Assembly (NCBI GenBank): GCA_030633225.1 | Contig: DAOVTF010000115.1 | Coordinates: forward strand, 1 to 6,727 | DNA: 6,727 nucleotides | Direction of reading: 5' to 3' | Source: Flavobacteriaceae bacterium | GTDB lineage: Bacteria; Bacteroidota; Bacteroidia; Flavobacteriales; Flavobacteriaceae | Shown: positions 6,693 to 6,727 of the stretch, piece by piece | Layout: each line of letters opens with the position of its first letter | Position numbering within the stretch: the stretch's first letter is position 1 | Position numbers and translations under genes: made by a program | The notes under the pieces: model-generated | Database searches by the model: none | Seen by the model: the letters and a program-made list of their open reading frames with translations, nothing else | What the model was told of the DNA's origin: nothing

Positions 6693-6727
6693 TAGCATAC
6701 CCTATAATCCCCCTCTCAAGAAGGGAA
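6693..6727 (-). repeat. Palindromic element in the methyltransferase 5' leader, reaching the window edge
   Basis: Read on the - strand from the right edge, the sequence begins TTCCCTTCTTGAGAGGGGGA and continues GATTATAGGGTATG. CCCT and AGGG pair around a short loop, with flanking T-G wobbles extending the stem. The GC-rich island stands out from its AT-rich surroundings and has the same layout as the element before batB: TTCCC, loop, run of G, ATTA, then GG, ending shortly before an ATG. It may continue beyond the window. No clear promoter of the Bacteroidota type (TAnnTTTG) was found between it and the start codon. Confidence 0.45.

Overview
The window is an AT-rich stretch that looks like a member of the Bacteroidota, most likely Flavobacteriaceae. 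The signs are the low GC, compact gene packing, mostly weak or absent Shine-Dalgarno sequences, and above all the gene content: a Bat ('Bacteroides aerotolerance') operon in the order typical of this phylum. Genus cannot be fixed from the sequence alone.

Layout: positions 3-377 hold the C-terminal end of a gene whose start lies outside the window. It corresponds to the uncharacterised protein usually placed between the DUF58 gene and batA. It is followed on the + strand by batA (367-1365), batB (1443-2489), batC (2467-3291), batD (3341-5104) and batE (5136-5888). Neighbours overlap or are separated by at most 77 bp, so one transcript is likely; I see no convincing internal promoter or terminator. 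After a 29-bp gap a convergent gene on the - strand (5918-6679) encodes a class I SAM-dependent methyltransferase unrelated to the Bat system. The window ends in the 5' leader of that gene.

How the parts fit: BatA and BatB are membrane-anchored von Willebrand A (VWA) proteins with complete MIDAS metal sites. BatC is an exported TPR protein with a long charged linker. BatD is a large exported protein with one late membrane segment and a cytosolic helical tail. BatE combines a signal peptide, TPRs, two membrane helices and a C-terminal SH3-like domain. In this phylum the set normally travels with a MoxR AAA+ ATPase and a DUF58 protein, expected just upstream. Together they are thought to form an envelope complex in which the ATPase acts through VWA proteins; the true substrate is not established.

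The most noteworthy points are these. The operon reads as three paralogous pairs (upstream protein/BatD tail, BatA/BatB, BatC/BatE). Two short palindromic elements of similar design sit just before two start codons in the sense direction. BatC has a very low-complexity Lys/Asp linker. The methyltransferase has a zinc-ribbon-like N-terminus whose cysteines appear to be replaced. I did not find a clearly novel system: this is a known gene cluster of poorly understood function.
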